A stretch of 64,000 nt of DNA, taken from assembly GCF_049331405.1 (NCBI RefSeq), contig NZ_CP186274.1, forward strand, positions 7,440,001-7,504,000, read 5' to 3'. Every line of letters begins with the position of its first letter. Position 1 is the stretch's first letter. The stretch is from PoT sp049331405. Lineage in GTDB: Bacteria > Planctomycetota > Planctomycetia > Isosphaerales > Isosphaeraceae. This document shows, piece after piece, positions 1 through 9,583 of the stretch. The notes beneath the pieces are model-generated. The model ran no database searches, had not been told where the DNA came from, and saw nothing but the letters and a program-made list of their open reading frames with translations. The position numbers and the translations under genes were made by a program.

Positions 1-1183
1 CTTCGCCGACCGCGAACGAGGGCATGTTGTAGTCGAGCATGAACTTCTTGCTGTACTCGTTCATGATCCCGTCGACGCGCTGCTCGTCAGCCCCGGTGCC
101 GAGCACGGTGGTGACCAGGGCCTGCGTCTCGCCTCGCTGGAAGATCGCCGAGCCGTGGGCACACGGCAGCAGGCCGACTTCGCAGTGGATCGGACGGAGG
201 TCGCGAGGACCTCGGCCGTCAGGGCGGTTGCCGTCGAGGATTAATTCGCGGACGACGCGCTCTTCGATGCCGGAGAAGGCCGACTTCACCTGGGCGGGCG
301 TGGTTTCGGTCGAGCCTTCGGGGCAGAATTCGGCGGTGATCCGCTTGAGCAGTTCCTTGGAGGCGGTGTTGCGATCGGCCTTGCCGTGGATCTGCTTGAT
401 ACCGCGGAGCTCGTGGGCGAACCGCTCGTATAGGGTTTGCCGGAGCGGGTCGTCGGGCGTCTGGGGCGTCTCGAACGGGGGCAGGCCGAGGGCCGCGACG
501 AGATCATGCTGGAGGGCGATGATCTCCTGGTTGTATCGATGCGCCGTCATGATCGCATCGAGCATCTCGGGCTCGGGGATCTCGTCGCCGAATCCCTCGA
601 TCATCACAATCGCACGATTCGTGCTTGCGACGACGAGGTCGAGGTCGCTATTGACCTGCTCCTCGGAAGTCGGCAGGACGATGAGCTCCCCCTCGACCCT
701 GGCCAGTCGTACGGCGCCGATCGGGCCCATGAAGGGCACGCGAGCCAGCACCAGAGACGCCGAGGCACCGATGATCGACGGGACGTCCGCATCATTCTTG
801 CGGTCGGCCGAGATCGGGCCCGCCTGGATCTGAACCTCTTCTCGGTAGGAATCGTGGAAGAGGGGACGGATGGGGCGGTCGATCAGGCGGGAGGTGAGGA
901 TTTCTTTGGTCGTAGGGCGACCTTCTCGCTTCATGAAGCCGCCCGGGAATTTGCCGGCGGCGTAGACTTTCTCGCGATAATCGACCGTCAAAGGGAAGAA
1001 GTCGAGTCCCTCGCGTCCGGGGCCGGCGACGGTCGCCACCAGGGTCATCGTGTCGCCGATTCGGACGACCACGGCGCCGCTCGCCTGCTTGGCGAGCCTA
1101 CCGGATTCGATCGAGAGGGTTTTATTACCGATCGTACGTTCGACGGTTACGGGCTTCCGCGTTGCGAAAGGCGTGATTGACAT
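1..1183 (-). CDS. pnp: Polyribonucleotide nucleotidyltransferase, 3' end cut by the window edge
   Basis: Phosphorolytic 3'-5' exoribonuclease of the RNA degradation machinery. The visible 394 residues read MSITPFATRKPVTVER onward and cover the first RNase PH domain, the all-helical linker domain and the start of the second RNase PH domain (DGRGPRDLRPI, then AIFQRGETQALVTTVLG). The KH and S1 domains lie outside the window. The ATG at 1183 has a good upstream purine-rich site (AGGTGGAG). It follows rpsO on the same strand, the usual bacterial rpsO-pnp order. Identification is firm; only the C-terminal part is missing. Confidence 0.96.
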   Translation of the reverse strand, partial: MSITPFATRKPVTVERTIGNKTLSIESGRLAKQASGAVVVRIGDTMTLVATVAGPGREGLDFFPLTVDYREKVYAAGKFPGGFMKREGRPTTKEILTSRLIDRPIRPLFHDSYREEVQIQAGPISADRKNDADVPSIIGASASLVLARVPFMGPIGAVRLARVEGELIVLPTSEEQVNSDLDLVVASTNRAIVMIEGFGDEIPEPEMLDAIMTAHRYNQEIIALQHDLVAALGLPPFETPQTPDDPLRQTLYERFAHELRGIKQIHGKADRNTASKELLKRITAEFCPEGSTETTPAQVKSAFSGIEERVVRELILDGNRPDGRGPRDLRPIHCEVGLLPCAHGSAIFQRGETQALVTTVLGTGADEQRVDGIMNEYSKKFMLDYNMPSFAVGE

Positions 1184-1302
1184 GAACTCCACCTAACTTC
1201 GGCCAGCGTCGATCGGGGCGATACAGGCGAAGGGCCTCGAGCCAGCCATCTCACGACCTATTTCTCGAGGCGCAACATCAGCCGGTGACTTGACGGAAGG
1301 GT

Positions 1303-1342
1303 TCGAGAGGGGCCACGCGGAATCCTCGCGGCCCCCTTCGAG
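1303..1342 (-). terminator. Imperfect hairpin between rpsO and pnp
   Basis: A G/C-rich interrupted inverted repeat lies in the 248-base gap between rpsO and pnp: TCGAGAGGGGCC pairs with GGCCCCCTTCGA across one or two bulges and a loop around AATCC. There is no clear T-tract. In other bacteria this gap holds an attenuator and RNase III processing hairpins, so this may be a processing or attenuation structure rather than a full terminator. Confidence 0.35.
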
Positions 1343-1431
1343 AATTTCCTGATATAGCTCGACGCCGAGCGCAGGGTGTCTCGGGAACCAATTGAAGTGG
1401 CCGAGAACCCTGAGATCCGGCGATCGGCCGC

Positions 1432-1701
1432 TTACTTGCGGATGCCAAGGCGGCCAATCACCTCGAGGTAGCTCTTCCGATTGGTCAGCCGCAAGTACTT
1501 GAGCAGGCTCGATCGCTTCGAGACCATCATCAAGAGACCCCTGCGGCTCGCATGGTCCTTGGCGTGGTTCTTGAAGTGCTCGGTCAGGTCGGTGATCCGT
1601 GCAGTCAGCAGAGCGATCTGCACTTCGGGCGATCCGGTGTCGGAAGTAGCCCGACCAAACGACCCGATGATTTCCTGCTTCTTCTCCTTCGTGATCGACA
1701 T
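1432..1701 (-). CDS. rpsO: 30S ribosomal protein uS15
   Basis: Small-subunit protein that binds 16S rRNA early in 30S assembly. The 89-residue product (MSITKEKKQEIIGSFGR to LEVIGRLGIRK) has the usual family length and the conserved TGSPEVQIALLT and HAKDHASRRGLL stretches. An in-frame upstream extension to 1902 would add 67 residues with no family resemblance, so the ATG at 1701 is chosen. It lies upstream of pnp on the same strand, and its own promoter probably lies in the 118-base gap after the YfhO-like gene. Confidence 0.97.
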   Translation of the reverse strand: MSITKEKKQEIIGSFGRATSDTGSPEVQIALLTARITDLTEHFKNHAKDHASRRGLLMMVSKRSSLLKYLRLTNRKSYLEVIGRLGIRK

Positions 1702-1768
1702 CGCACGCCCCAAAACCGCTGGCCTTGTACTCAAAGCCGTTCTTGAAGTTTTCTCAACACTCGAAGGG

Positions 1769-1797
1769 GTATACTCTAGGCAAAGAGCTCTCCGAAT
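1769..1797 (-). promoter_or_regulatory. Possible rpsO promoter
   Basis: On the minus strand TTCGGA and TATACC are separated by 17 bases, about 65 bases upstream of the rpsO start. The match to sigma-70 boxes is partial (the -10 keeps TATA). This is a weak, position-supported guess. Confidence 0.25.
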
Positions 1798-1819
1798 GCA
1801 ATCCCCATGATGCGTGGGT

Positions 1820-4393
1820 TCACGGGGAAGGGTCCGATGGAGGCTGTGCAGCCGGTGCCATCTCCCGCATCGCCGCGATGCCCGCCCCCCATGTGAAGCC
1901 ATGGAAGCTGTTTTTCCAGCGTCTCTGCACCGAGACGTGCCCCTTCCCGTCGACTTGCACGAGCGACAGCACCACGATCGCCACCAGCACCCCCGCCCCC
2001 CAGGTCGGCCAGCGGCTCGACCACCTGGAGGGCGAATGATCCGGGCTCAGAGCGATCAGCCTCGGGCCGAAGAGCATCAGTCCCATCGCCACCATCGCCG
2101 CACCGATGCACAGGATCAGGCCCAGTTTGAACCCGGCGGGCGAGTAGCGAAAAACAAGCGTATGCTTGCCGCTCGGCACGTATACGGCCCGAAAGGCCAC
2201 GTAGGCCGGGTGGATCTCGACGGGCTTACCATCGATTGCGGCCGACCAGCCCGGGTCGAAGGTATCCGACAGGACAAGATAGGCGGGGCCGTTCGACTCC
2301 GTCTCGACCTCGATCTGCTCGGGGATTTCGCGAACGATGCGGGCCGTCCCCGAGACGGCGGCCTCCTCAGGAAGCGGTTTCTTGGGATCCTCGACCACGA
2401 GCCGATCACGCACCTCGGCCCCGAGATTCTGCAGGGACTTGAGGGCGTCGGCCTTGTCCTTGGCGTACACGGGGCGGCCGACGAGTCGGACTCGGGGGAG
2501 TGCGTTTGGATTCTTGACGATGTAAGCGACACCCGCCTGGGTGTATCGCGTGGACGTGCTCTGGGGCCGGAACGCGGTGAGGAAGTGCGTGACCCCTTCG
2601 AGGTCGTAGCGGCCTCGTCCCGGCTTCACCGTGTCCGTGTAGTTCAGGAGCCGCGCGGGGATGATGGGGGTTTCGCCTCGCGATGTTTTGAGGCCCCAGA
2701 CCGGCGGTAGGCTCCAGTTGAGGGTGTCGCGGACGGGGAGGAAGTCGATCGGCTCCGAGGCATAGCCGGGCTCGCCGGCCGAGAGCTTGGCGTCGGCGAA
2801 GAGTCGCTCGAACGTTGGGTCGCGTTTCAGGACCGCCACGCTCGCTGGCGGCTTAGTCCAGTAGTCGGGAGTGATCGACGCGACGTCCGCGGAGTGAGAT
2901 CCCAAAAGGTCAGCCAGGATCAGGACGGGAAGGCAGGCCGCGAGGCGTGATCGGGTGATGGGGTTGGTGGCTCGCGACGTGGATTTGGCGATGAGCCACG
3001 CCGTCCCCGCCAGCAAAGCCGTGCGGGCTGCCGCCACGCCAATCTCGACGGCCAGCCAGTGATAGCGGTTCTGGTGGTACTGGAGCGTCCACCGCTCTTT
3101 TCCCGACCAGATCGGGCTATAGGAATAGAGCAGAAGTGGGATCGATAGCAGGACCAACCAGATGGCCAACAACCCGGCGCCTCGGAGTCGTACGAGCCCA
3201 ACACGACAAAGTCGGTCGACCCCTACCCCAGCCAGTGCGGCGATCGCGAACGAGAACCAGAGGTGATAACGCACGGGTATGCGTGAGCTACCGAAGACGG
3301 GGATGCGGTGGGCGAAGTCGAACAGGAACGTGAATTTGCCCAGCATCAGGATGCCCGAGAGCCCGGCGAAGAAGACCCAGAACGCGACCCAGCGGTCGCG
3401 GTAGGCCGCCCCTCCGACGACGGCCAGGCCCAGGGCGATCAGGCCGAGGTACGAGTCCATCTCGTGATAGGGGTAATAGCCGTCCATCCAGTCGGTGTCG
3501 CGGGCGCGGGTGCCGTGGGCCTCGCGGATCACGAGGGTCGGGAGCAATTCCGGGTGCCAGGAGCCGTAGGTCAGGTCGTTCCAGGTGAGGCCGCCGGCCC
3601 TTGGAGAGCGGTCGAGCAACTCCTTGGACGGGATCCATTGCACGGCCGCGATCCCGATACCGAGCCCGAACAGGCACCCCGTCAGCCCCAGGGTCACAAT
3701 CCGTTGTTTCCAGGTCTCCTGCGTCGCGGCGCGGTAGAGGGTGTAGAACGAGACCATCCCGACCGTCAGGATCGTGTCCTGCAGGTGCCCCGCGAAGACC
3801 TGGCTGGCCATCGCCAGAGCCCCCAGGGCGATCGGCCAGAACCGGGCCCGCTCCCAGCCCACCTCGAGGGCCCAGACGATGAACGGGACGCTCGCGAGAG
3901 CGTTGATCATGCTCGTGTGGATGAAGTGGGCCCAGGTGAACCCGCCCACGCCGAAGATCGCGGCCCCAGCCAGTGCACCCGCGGGTCCGACGTGCCGCCT
4001 CAGCCAGCCATACGTGCCGAACCCCGTGAGCCAGATCGAGATCACGGTGTCGAGGTTGAACGCCTGCCAGGTCGGTAGCCACGGATAGATGAGATACTTC
4101 AGCGGGTGGAAGTAACCCGCCTGGCTTTCGCTGTAGAGCGGGAAGCCGCAGTAGAGCCCCGGCATCCAGCGAGAGAACCGGCCGAGGCGGAGTTCCTTGG
4201 CGAGGAAGTCGCGGTACGGATAGTTGATCTCGGTGATATCAAAATAGAAGAGGGCCTTCTGGAGCGTGACGACGTCCCAGAAGAAGATGACGATCGCGGC
4301 GGTCCAGCAGAGGAGGGCGAGCAGGTCTCCTCGGCCATAACGACTCGATTCGGGTCGCCAGGCCATTCCCTCATCCGCCGTGTCGGTCGACAT
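1820..4393 (-). CDS. YfhO-like large membrane protein
   Basis: 857 residues. The N-terminal half is strongly hydrophobic, with at least ten probable membrane spans; the first is LLALLCWTAAIVIFFWDVV. The next loop carries acidic and aromatic residues (FDITEINYPYRDF) and a PGLYCGFPLYSESQAGYF stretch, as in the YfhO family of GT-C-fold membrane proteins, some of which glycosylate lipoteichoic acid. Residues about 500-790 form a large soluble extracytoplasmic part, and two more spans close the protein. Its start lies 17 bases after the stop of the upstream membrane protein, so the two are probably co-translated. A transferase role is inferred from the fold; donor and acceptor are unknown. Confidence 0.75.
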   Translation of the reverse strand: MSTDTADEGMAWRPESSRYGRGDLLALLCWTAAIVIFFWDVVTLQKALFYFDITEINYPYRDFLAKELRLGRFSRWMPGLYCGFPLYSESQAGYFHPLKYLIYPWLPTWQAFNLDTVISIWLTGFGTYGWLRRHVGPAGALAGAAIFGVGGFTWAHFIHTSMINALASVPFIVWALEVGWERARFWPIALGALAMASQVFAGHLQDTILTVGMVSFYTLYRAATQETWKQRIVTLGLTGCLFGLGIGIAAVQWIPSKELLDRSPRAGGLTWNDLTYGSWHPELLPTLVIREAHGTRARDTDWMDGYYPYHEMDSYLGLIALGLAVVGGAAYRDRWVAFWVFFAGLSGILMLGKFTFLFDFAHRIPVFGSSRIPVRYHLWFSFAIAALAGVGVDRLCRVGLVRLRGAGLLAIWLVLLSIPLLLYSYSPIWSGKERWTLQYHQNRYHWLAVEIGVAAARTALLAGTAWLIAKSTSRATNPITRSRLAACLPVLILADLLGSHSADVASITPDYWTKPPASVAVLKRDPTFERLFADAKLSAGEPGYASEPIDFLPVRDTLNWSLPPVWGLKTSRGETPIIPARLLNYTDTVKPGRGRYDLEGVTHFLTAFRPQSTSTRYTQAGVAYIVKNPNALPRVRLVGRPVYAKDKADALKSLQNLGAEVRDRLVVEDPKKPLPEEAAVSGTARIVREIPEQIEVETESNGPAYLVLSDTFDPGWSAAIDGKPVEIHPAYVAFRAVYVPSGKHTLVFRYSPAGFKLGLILCIGAAMVAMGLMLFGPRLIALSPDHSPSRWSSRWPTWGAGVLVAIVVLSLVQVDGKGHVSVQRRWKNSFHGFTWGAGIAAMREMAPAAQPPSDPSP

Positions 4394-4410
4394 CGCTCAC
4401 GTTCCAAAGG

Positions 4411-6003
4411 TTAGGGCCAGGAGACGATCAGGAATCCGCGCTCGCGGGTCAGGAGCCGACCCCCGTCGCGCAAGGCCTTGTCCAGGAAGATCTGGGCCTC
4501 GGGCGCCGTCGGGCGTACGAGGAGGATTTTCGGATGCCTGGCTTCGTCGCGCGACGACTCGTCGGGGAACCGGTTGGGGAAGACGGGGTACGGCACGCCC
4601 TTGACGGCATGATTCGCGAGGAACGCGAGTCGATATACGTCCCAGTATCCGCCCAGGAACTCGCCGATTTCCGGATGGTCGTTGACCCAGGCCAGCGCCC
4701 GGTCGTTGGACGCCTTTCGAGTCGGCCGGCACCAGTCATCAATCCAACCGAAGCGAGTATACCAACGGGCCGTGTCGCAGGTCATGAGGAGGGCGAACAC
4801 CAGGGCCCCCGCCGTCGCGACCCAACGCCCCCCCTTCCCCGCCGCCGACAGCCGACTCAGCGCATGTCCCAGTCCCAGCGACAACGGAACGAGGAGCCCG
4901 ATGAGATAACGGTAGTTATCTGAATTGAAAATATTTCGATTTAAAAGGAAGCCGGCCAGAGTCGCGGCGGTCGAGATCGCCATCGCCAGGATCACGGCCC
5001 GCGAGGCCCCCGAACTCGTGAATCGCCCCGGTATCATCAGGCTGGTCAGCCCTAGGGCGAAGAAAATCAGGCTAACAGCGGTCACGCCGATGGCCAGCGG
5101 GTGCAAATCACTCCTGGCCTCGATCGGGGCCGAGGAGGACAGTGACGCGGGGCTGGGGTCGGACTGGAAGCCGAAGAGTCGGTGCCCGGCGACGAGCCGG
5201 GGCAAGCAGTCGAGAGTCAAGATCCTCGCGTGTTCGGCCAGGACGTCACCTTGATAGATCGGCTGGAACTGCTCGTTGTAGGCATCATACGGATCCACGC
5301 GTCGGCCAATTTCCCTGGGCAGGAGACCGACCAGGAGCGAACCCACGACGACGAGCCCCAGGACGAATCCGCGACGAGGAAATCCCGCAGAGCTCCAGGC
5401 AATGACGCCGGCAAAGATCAGGCCGGCGAGTGCCACCAGGAATAGTGAGTCGACCCAGAGGCCGAGCCCGCACCAAAGTCCCAGCGCGAGGGCGTCTCGG
5501 ATCCTCCCGCGTGTCAGAACCGCATTAAACAAGGCAAAGGCCCCGGCATGCCACGCCACCGCCGTGAGGTGGCCGCCCGTCACTCGCCCCGAGAGCCAGA
5601 TTGTTCCCGTCGAGACAAACGTCAAGGGGACGAGGCACCAGGATGCCGTGACCGGGCCGAAGAGCCCACGAGCCAGGAGAAACGTCAGCACAACGACCGC
5701 CAGGTAGGCGACGGTCCCTCCCGTCACGAGCGTCATGGGATTCGCTCCCCAGACGAGGGCCTGGGGGAGCGAGAAGAGGACCGGCAAGCTGCCGATATAC
5801 GGCGTGCCCGGGTAGTGCCATCGCCAATGTCCTGCGACGGTGTCCTTGAGCGTCAGACCGTCCACGGCGAGGTCGCTGTCGAGGTGGGTCTGGGCGTTGA
5901 GGATCAGCGGGACGCGGATCGCGACCGTCCAGAGAAGGCTCAACGTCAGCAAAATCCAGGGCCAGTTTTTGGCCCCGACGGCGTCCTCCGATGTCTCAGT
6001 CAT
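4411..6003 (-). CDS. Polytopic membrane protein, probable GT-C-type glycosyltransferase
   Basis: About 530 residues with an N-terminal span (WPWILLTLSLLWTVAIRVPL) followed by a first outer loop reading THLDSDLAVDGL. An acidic pair in this first loop is typical of dolichyl/undecaprenyl-phosphate-sugar-dependent GT-C enzymes. Roughly ten further hydrophobic segments follow, and the C-terminal 120 residues are soluble. The ATG at 6003 is preferred over an in-frame start at 6030 because the family-like sequence begins just after it. It sits between a radical SAM gene and the YfhO-like gene on one strand, suggesting a three-gene unit that modifies a lipid-linked or surface substrate. The substrate cannot be told from sequence. 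Confidence 0.6.
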   Translation of the reverse strand: MTETSEDAVGAKNWPWILLTLSLLWTVAIRVPLILNAQTHLDSDLAVDGLTLKDTVAGHWRWHYPGTPYIGSLPVLFSLPQALVWGANPMTLVTGGTVAYLAVVVLTFLLARGLFGPVTASWCLVPLTFVSTGTIWLSGRVTGGHLTAVAWHAGAFALFNAVLTRGRIRDALALGLWCGLGLWVDSLFLVALAGLIFAGVIAWSSAGFPRRGFVLGLVVVGSLLVGLLPREIGRRVDPYDAYNEQFQPIYQGDVLAEHARILTLDCLPRLVAGHRLFGFQSDPSPASLSSSAPIEARSDLHPLAIGVTAVSLIFFALGLTSLMIPGRFTSSGASRAVILAMAISTAATLAGFLLNRNIFNSDNYRYLIGLLVPLSLGLGHALSRLSAAGKGGRWVATAGALVFALLMTCDTARWYTRFGWIDDWCRPTRKASNDRALAWVNDHPEIGEFLGGYWDVYRLAFLANHAVKGVPYPVFPNRFPDESSRDEARHPKILLVRPTAPEAQIFLDKALRDGGRLLTRERGFLIVSWP

Positions 6004-6099
6004 GAAGCATCGATTCCAGGCCCGCTCCAAACAGAAAATCCAGGAGCAGGATTCCGTCCTTCAAATCGACGAGAATCCTGCCCGGCGACTCGATCCCCG

Positions 6100-7896
6100 T
6101 CAGACGGCTCCGGCCATGGCCTCGAGCTGGATGATGGACCGGGTCTGCTCCTTGGCGAGATACTCGCGGCCCTTCTTCACGTGGATGTGATCCCAGGGGA
6201 GCACTTCCTCGAGCGGGCGTTGACGCTGGCTGTAGAAGGCGACGTCGATGCCGAGGTCGTCGAAGGTCTTCCACCAGCGCTTGACGTCGAAGTACTCGCT
6301 CCAGGCGTCGAGCCGGGCCCCGCGCTTCCAGGCCTCTTCAAGAGCCATGGCCACGCGACGATCGCCTCGCGTCAGGATACCTTCGAGCATGCTCCGCTCG
6401 ATGTCGTGGCATTTCACGGTCACGGTGCGTAGCCTAACGCGAGAGCGCAGGTATTTGTGGGCCCAGTGGAGGTACTCGCGGGTCTGCATCCCGTTCCACT
6501 GATAGGGTGTGTGGGGCTTGGGGACGAAGTTCGAGACGCTGGCGACGACCTCGGCGTAGCGGCCCGTCACGTCCTTGCCGATCCAGGCGATCTTCTCGGC
6601 CATCTCGATGATGCCGTCGAGGTCTGCGGGGCGTTCGCCGGGGAGGCCGCACATGAAGTAGAGCTTCACCTTGCGCCAGCCGCGGCGGAAGGCCTCGGCG
6701 GCGCCGTCGTAGAGGTCCTGGTTATCGATGGGCTTGCGGATCTGCTCTCGCATGTCGTCGCGGGCAACCTCGGGGGCGAGGGTCAACCCACCACGACGCC
6801 CCTCGGCCAGCAGCGCGGGGATCTTCTTGAGCGTCTCGGTGATGCGGAGGCTCGGAAGCGAGATTTTGACCCCGAGGGGGGTGAAGACCTCGCTCATCCT
6901 GGTGACGAGTTCCTCGAAATGCGGATAGTCGCTCGACGATAGCGAAAGCAGGCTGATCTCGTCGTAGCCGGTGTTGTGATAGCTCTCGAGCGCGGACTTG
7001 ACGATCGTCTCGACGGTCCGATAACGGAGCGGACGCTTGATGACGGTGCTCTGGCAGAAGCGGCACTGCCAGGGGCATCCTCGCATGATCTCGATCGCGA
7101 TGCGGTCGTGTGCCGTCTCGACGAAGGGGAGGATCGGGGCCGTGGGGAGCGGCGTCCCTTCGAGGTCCTGGATCACGCAAGGCTTGATCGCGTCGGGCAC
7201 GTCGTCGCGGAGCCGGACGATCTCGGTGATGATCCCCTCTTCGTCGTAATGGGGCTCATAGAAACGGGGGACGTAGGCCCAGTTCGCCTGTGAGGCAATC
7301 TTCGCGAGCTTGTCCTCACGCGAGAGGGTCGGATCCCCCTGCATGGACTTCCAGAGCTTGCAGACGAGCGGGAGGCTGGGCTCGCCGTCGCCGATGACGA
7401 ACAGGTCGATGTAAGGGGCGAGTAACTCTGGGTTCTGGGCTCCCGGGCCGCCGGCGATGACCAGCGTGTCGTCCGGGCCGCGATCCTCGGCGCGAAGAGG
7501 GATCCCGCCCAGGTCGAGCATCGTCAGGACGTTCGTGTAGCAGATCTCGTACTGGAGCGAGAATCCGACGACGTCAATCTTATTGAGCGGCGTGAAGGTC
7601 TCGAGCGTGTAGAGCGGCAGGTTGTGTTCGCGGAGGGCCTTCTCGAAATCCGGCAGTGGGGTGAAGGCCCGTTCGCAGGACCACCCCTGCTGGTTCATCA
7701 AGCTATAGAGAACCTGGAGCCCGTGATGGCTCATGCCCAGGGAGTAGGTGTCGGGGAACGCCAGGCAGATCGTGCCCTTGGTCGTGCTGTGGTCTTTGCG
7801 GATGCTATTCAACTCACCGCCGACGTACTGGGCCGGCGTGGTGATGCTCGGCAAGATACGCGAAACCACGAAATTCTTGAGTTCTTGATTCAGCAT
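6100..7896 (-). CDS. B12-binding/radical SAM protein (TIGR03960-like)
   Basis: 598 residues from the ATG at 7896, which has GGAG nine bases upstream. The N-terminal 200 residues resemble a cobalamin-binding Rossmann region (AFPDTYSLGMSHHGLQVLYS, VIAGGPGAQNPE, VIGDGEPSL). They are followed by a radical SAM core with the cluster motif RGCPWQCRFCQ (CxxxCxxC). The layout and length fit the TIGR03960 family of uncharacterised rSAM proteins, often found with a downstream DUF2344 partner that is not visible here. Enzymes with B12 plus SAM domains often do methylations or rearrangements, but the substrate is unknown. The next genes on the strand encode two membrane glycosyltransferase-like proteins. 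Confidence 0.85.
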   Translation of the reverse strand: MLNQELKNFVVSRILPSITTPAQYVGGELNSIRKDHSTTKGTICLAFPDTYSLGMSHHGLQVLYSLMNQQGWSCERAFTPLPDFEKALREHNLPLYTLETFTPLNKIDVVGFSLQYEICYTNVLTMLDLGGIPLRAEDRGPDDTLVIAGGPGAQNPELLAPYIDLFVIGDGEPSLPLVCKLWKSMQGDPTLSREDKLAKIASQANWAYVPRFYEPHYDEEGIITEIVRLRDDVPDAIKPCVIQDLEGTPLPTAPILPFVETAHDRIAIEIMRGCPWQCRFCQSTVIKRPLRYRTVETIVKSALESYHNTGYDEISLLSLSSSDYPHFEELVTRMSEVFTPLGVKISLPSLRITETLKKIPALLAEGRRGGLTLAPEVARDDMREQIRKPIDNQDLYDGAAEAFRRGWRKVKLYFMCGLPGERPADLDGIIEMAEKIAWIGKDVTGRYAEVVASVSNFVPKPHTPYQWNGMQTREYLHWAHKYLRSRVRLRTVTVKCHDIERSMLEGILTRGDRRVAMALEEAWKRGARLDAWSEYFDVKRWWKTFDDLGIDVAFYSQRQRPLEEVLPWDHIHVKKGREYLAKEQTRSIIQLEAMAGAV

Positions 7897-8247
7897 GGTT
7901 CGAGGCTCCGCGACGAGAGGCAGGGGACGACGGCCCTGTTCCTGCCGAGGCATCCGTGTTGATTTCTTCCGAGACCGTTGAAGCCGGTGATCGTTCCCTT
8001 GCCGCGTCGCTTGGGCAGGAATTGCATCTTAACCTAAGTCGCCTGGGAACGAATAGGTACGCTCGTCAACCTGTCGATTTCGAGGACGCTGACTCTCCTC
8101 GAATCCCTTCGTTGTCGAGGGGCAGGTGAGGCTCAAGCCCTTCCGGAGGATTGTCCTGAGGGTGTACGATTGGGACTCATGACAGCAAGGAAGAGCGAAG
8201 AGCCCCGCCCGATGATGCTCCGAGTTGACGTGGTCGAGGACACTCCG
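7897..8247. other. Divergent intergenic region, no gene seen
   Basis: 351 bases between the minus-strand radical SAM gene and the plus-strand lipoprotein/pdxA pair. It should hold two divergent promoters, but I could not pick convincing -35/-10 boxes. No repeat, RNA gene or coding stretch was recognised. Confidence 0.5.
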
Positions 8248-8442
8248 ATGAAAAACCCTCGGGCGGCGAGGATGCCCCGATGGCTGGCTTTGCTACCCAT
8301 AATGATGGCCGCGAATGCGATGTTCGCCGGCTGCGGTCAGTCCAACGAATCGCACCGGACGACCCGCGACCCCACCACTCCACGCTCCGCCACGGACGCT
8401 CCGAGCCGTGTCGGCCCTCCCCAAAAGATCGCGACCCATTAA
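8248..8442 (+). CDS. Small putative lipoprotein
   Basis: 64 residues: a short basic start (MKNPRAARMPRWLALL), a hydrophobic stretch (LLPIMMAANAMFAGC) ending in a lipobox-like FAGC, then a polar tail rich in Thr, Pro and Arg. The ATG is preceded by GAGG eight bases upstream. The stop lies 13 bases before the pdxA start, which suggests co-transcription. No family is recognised. It could be a chance reading frame, but the ribosome site, signal sequence and position together favour a real gene. Confidence 0.5.
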   Translation: MKNPRAARMPRWLALLPIMMAANAMFAGCGQSNESHRTTRDPTTPRSATDAPSRVGPPQKIATH

Positions 8443-8455
8443 CAGTGACTGGTCC

Positions 8456-9577
8456 ATGAACGATCGACGCAAGTCTGCTGGAGATAAGGGCGGCGAGAGC
8501 ACTTTCGTGATGCCCAACGATGACCGCCCGCTCGTGGCCCTGACGCTCGGTGACGTCGCCGGGATTGGCCCCGAGGTCGTCGCTCGGGCCTGGGGCGATA
8601 CGCCGCTCCGTGCCCTGGCCCGCCCTTTCGTCGTCGGGAGCCGAACGGTCCTCGAGCGAGCCCTGGATCGCGTGGGCTGCCGCGCCGAGATCCAGGAGAT
8701 CCAGAACCCCGAGGATGCCCAGCCGACTGCCAAGGTGATCCCCTGCCTCGAAGGGACGAGCATCGACGTTTCGAGCGTACGGATGGGGCGCGTTGACCCC
8801 CGCGCGGGGAAGGCGGCCTACGACTATCTCGCCAAGGCGGTCGACCTGGCCCTGGCGGGGCGGATCGACGCGATCACGACGCTCCCCCTGAACAAGGAAG
8901 CCCTGCACGCCGGAGGCGTGGATCATCCGGGGCATACGGAGATCCTCGCCGAGCGTTGCGGTGTCAAAGACCACGCCATGATGCTCTACGTCGGCCCGCC
9001 CGTCGGCGCGGGGGACGCGGGGCTCGGCGTGGTCCACGTTACCTTGCATGTGGCCCTACGACGCGTCTTCGACCTGATCACCGAGGAATCCGTCAAATCG
9101 AAGATCGCACTCGCCGATCAGGCCCTGCTCCCGCTGACTGGCGGGAGGAAGCCTCGCGTCGCGGTCGCGGCCCTGAATCCCCACGCCGGCGAGGGGGGCC
9201 TCTTCGGGGACGAGGAAACGCGCATCATCGAGCCGGCCGTGGCCCGGGCCCGCGCCGCAGGGATCGACGTGACGGGGCCCATCGCCAGCGACACCCTCTT
9301 CAATCGAGCCATTCAGGGGGAATTCGATGCCGTGGTCGCTATGTACCACGACCAGGGACACGTCGCCCTGAAGACGGTCGGATTCGACCGGGCCGTGAAT
9401 GTGACCCTGGGGCTGCCCATCATCCGCACGAGCGTGGCCCATGGCACGGCCTATGACATCGCCGGGAACGGGACAGCCGAGACCTCGAGTCTCATTGAGG
9501 CCGTGCGCGTCGCCGCCAGGCTCGTCTGGGGCAACCGCCAACTGAAACTGAACCAATCGACGGCCTCGGCCACTTGA
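8456..9577 (+). CDS. pdxA: 4-hydroxythreonine-4-phosphate dehydrogenase (PdxA family)
   Basis: NAD-dependent, metal-dependent dehydrogenase of the DXP-dependent vitamin B6 pathway, expected in the cytoplasm. Seen: ALTLGDVAGIGPEV at the start of the fold, the metal-site histidine region HPGHTEILAE, MYHDQGHVALKTVGFD and RTSVAHGTAYDIAGNG. In the last motif the residue before the His is Ala where many biosynthetic PdxA proteins have Asp; the SVAHGTA form also occurs in PdxA2-type sugar-acid-phosphate dehydrogenases, so that role is an alternative. The start may be the ATG at 8456 (373 residues) or the ATG at 8510 (355 residues), which has a better purine-rich site upstream and is closer to the family length. 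Confidence 0.88.
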   Translation: MNDRRKSAGDKGGESTFVMPNDDRPLVALTLGDVAGIGPEVVARAWGDTPLRALARPFVVGSRTVLERALDRVGCRAEIQEIQNPEDAQPTAKVIPCLEGTSIDVSSVRMGRVDPRAGKAAYDYLAKAVDLALAGRIDAITTLPLNKEALHAGGVDHPGHTEILAERCGVKDHAMMLYVGPPVGAGDAGLGVVHVTLHVALRRVFDLITEESVKSKIALADQALLPLTGGRKPRVAVAALNPHAGEGGLFGDEETRIIEPAVARARAAGIDVTGPIASDTLFNRAIQGEFDAVVAMYHDQGHVALKTVGFDRAVNVTLGLPIIRTSVAHGTAYDIAGNGTAETSSLIEAVRVAARLVWGNRQLKLNQSTASAT

Positions 9578-9583
9578 GGTCGG

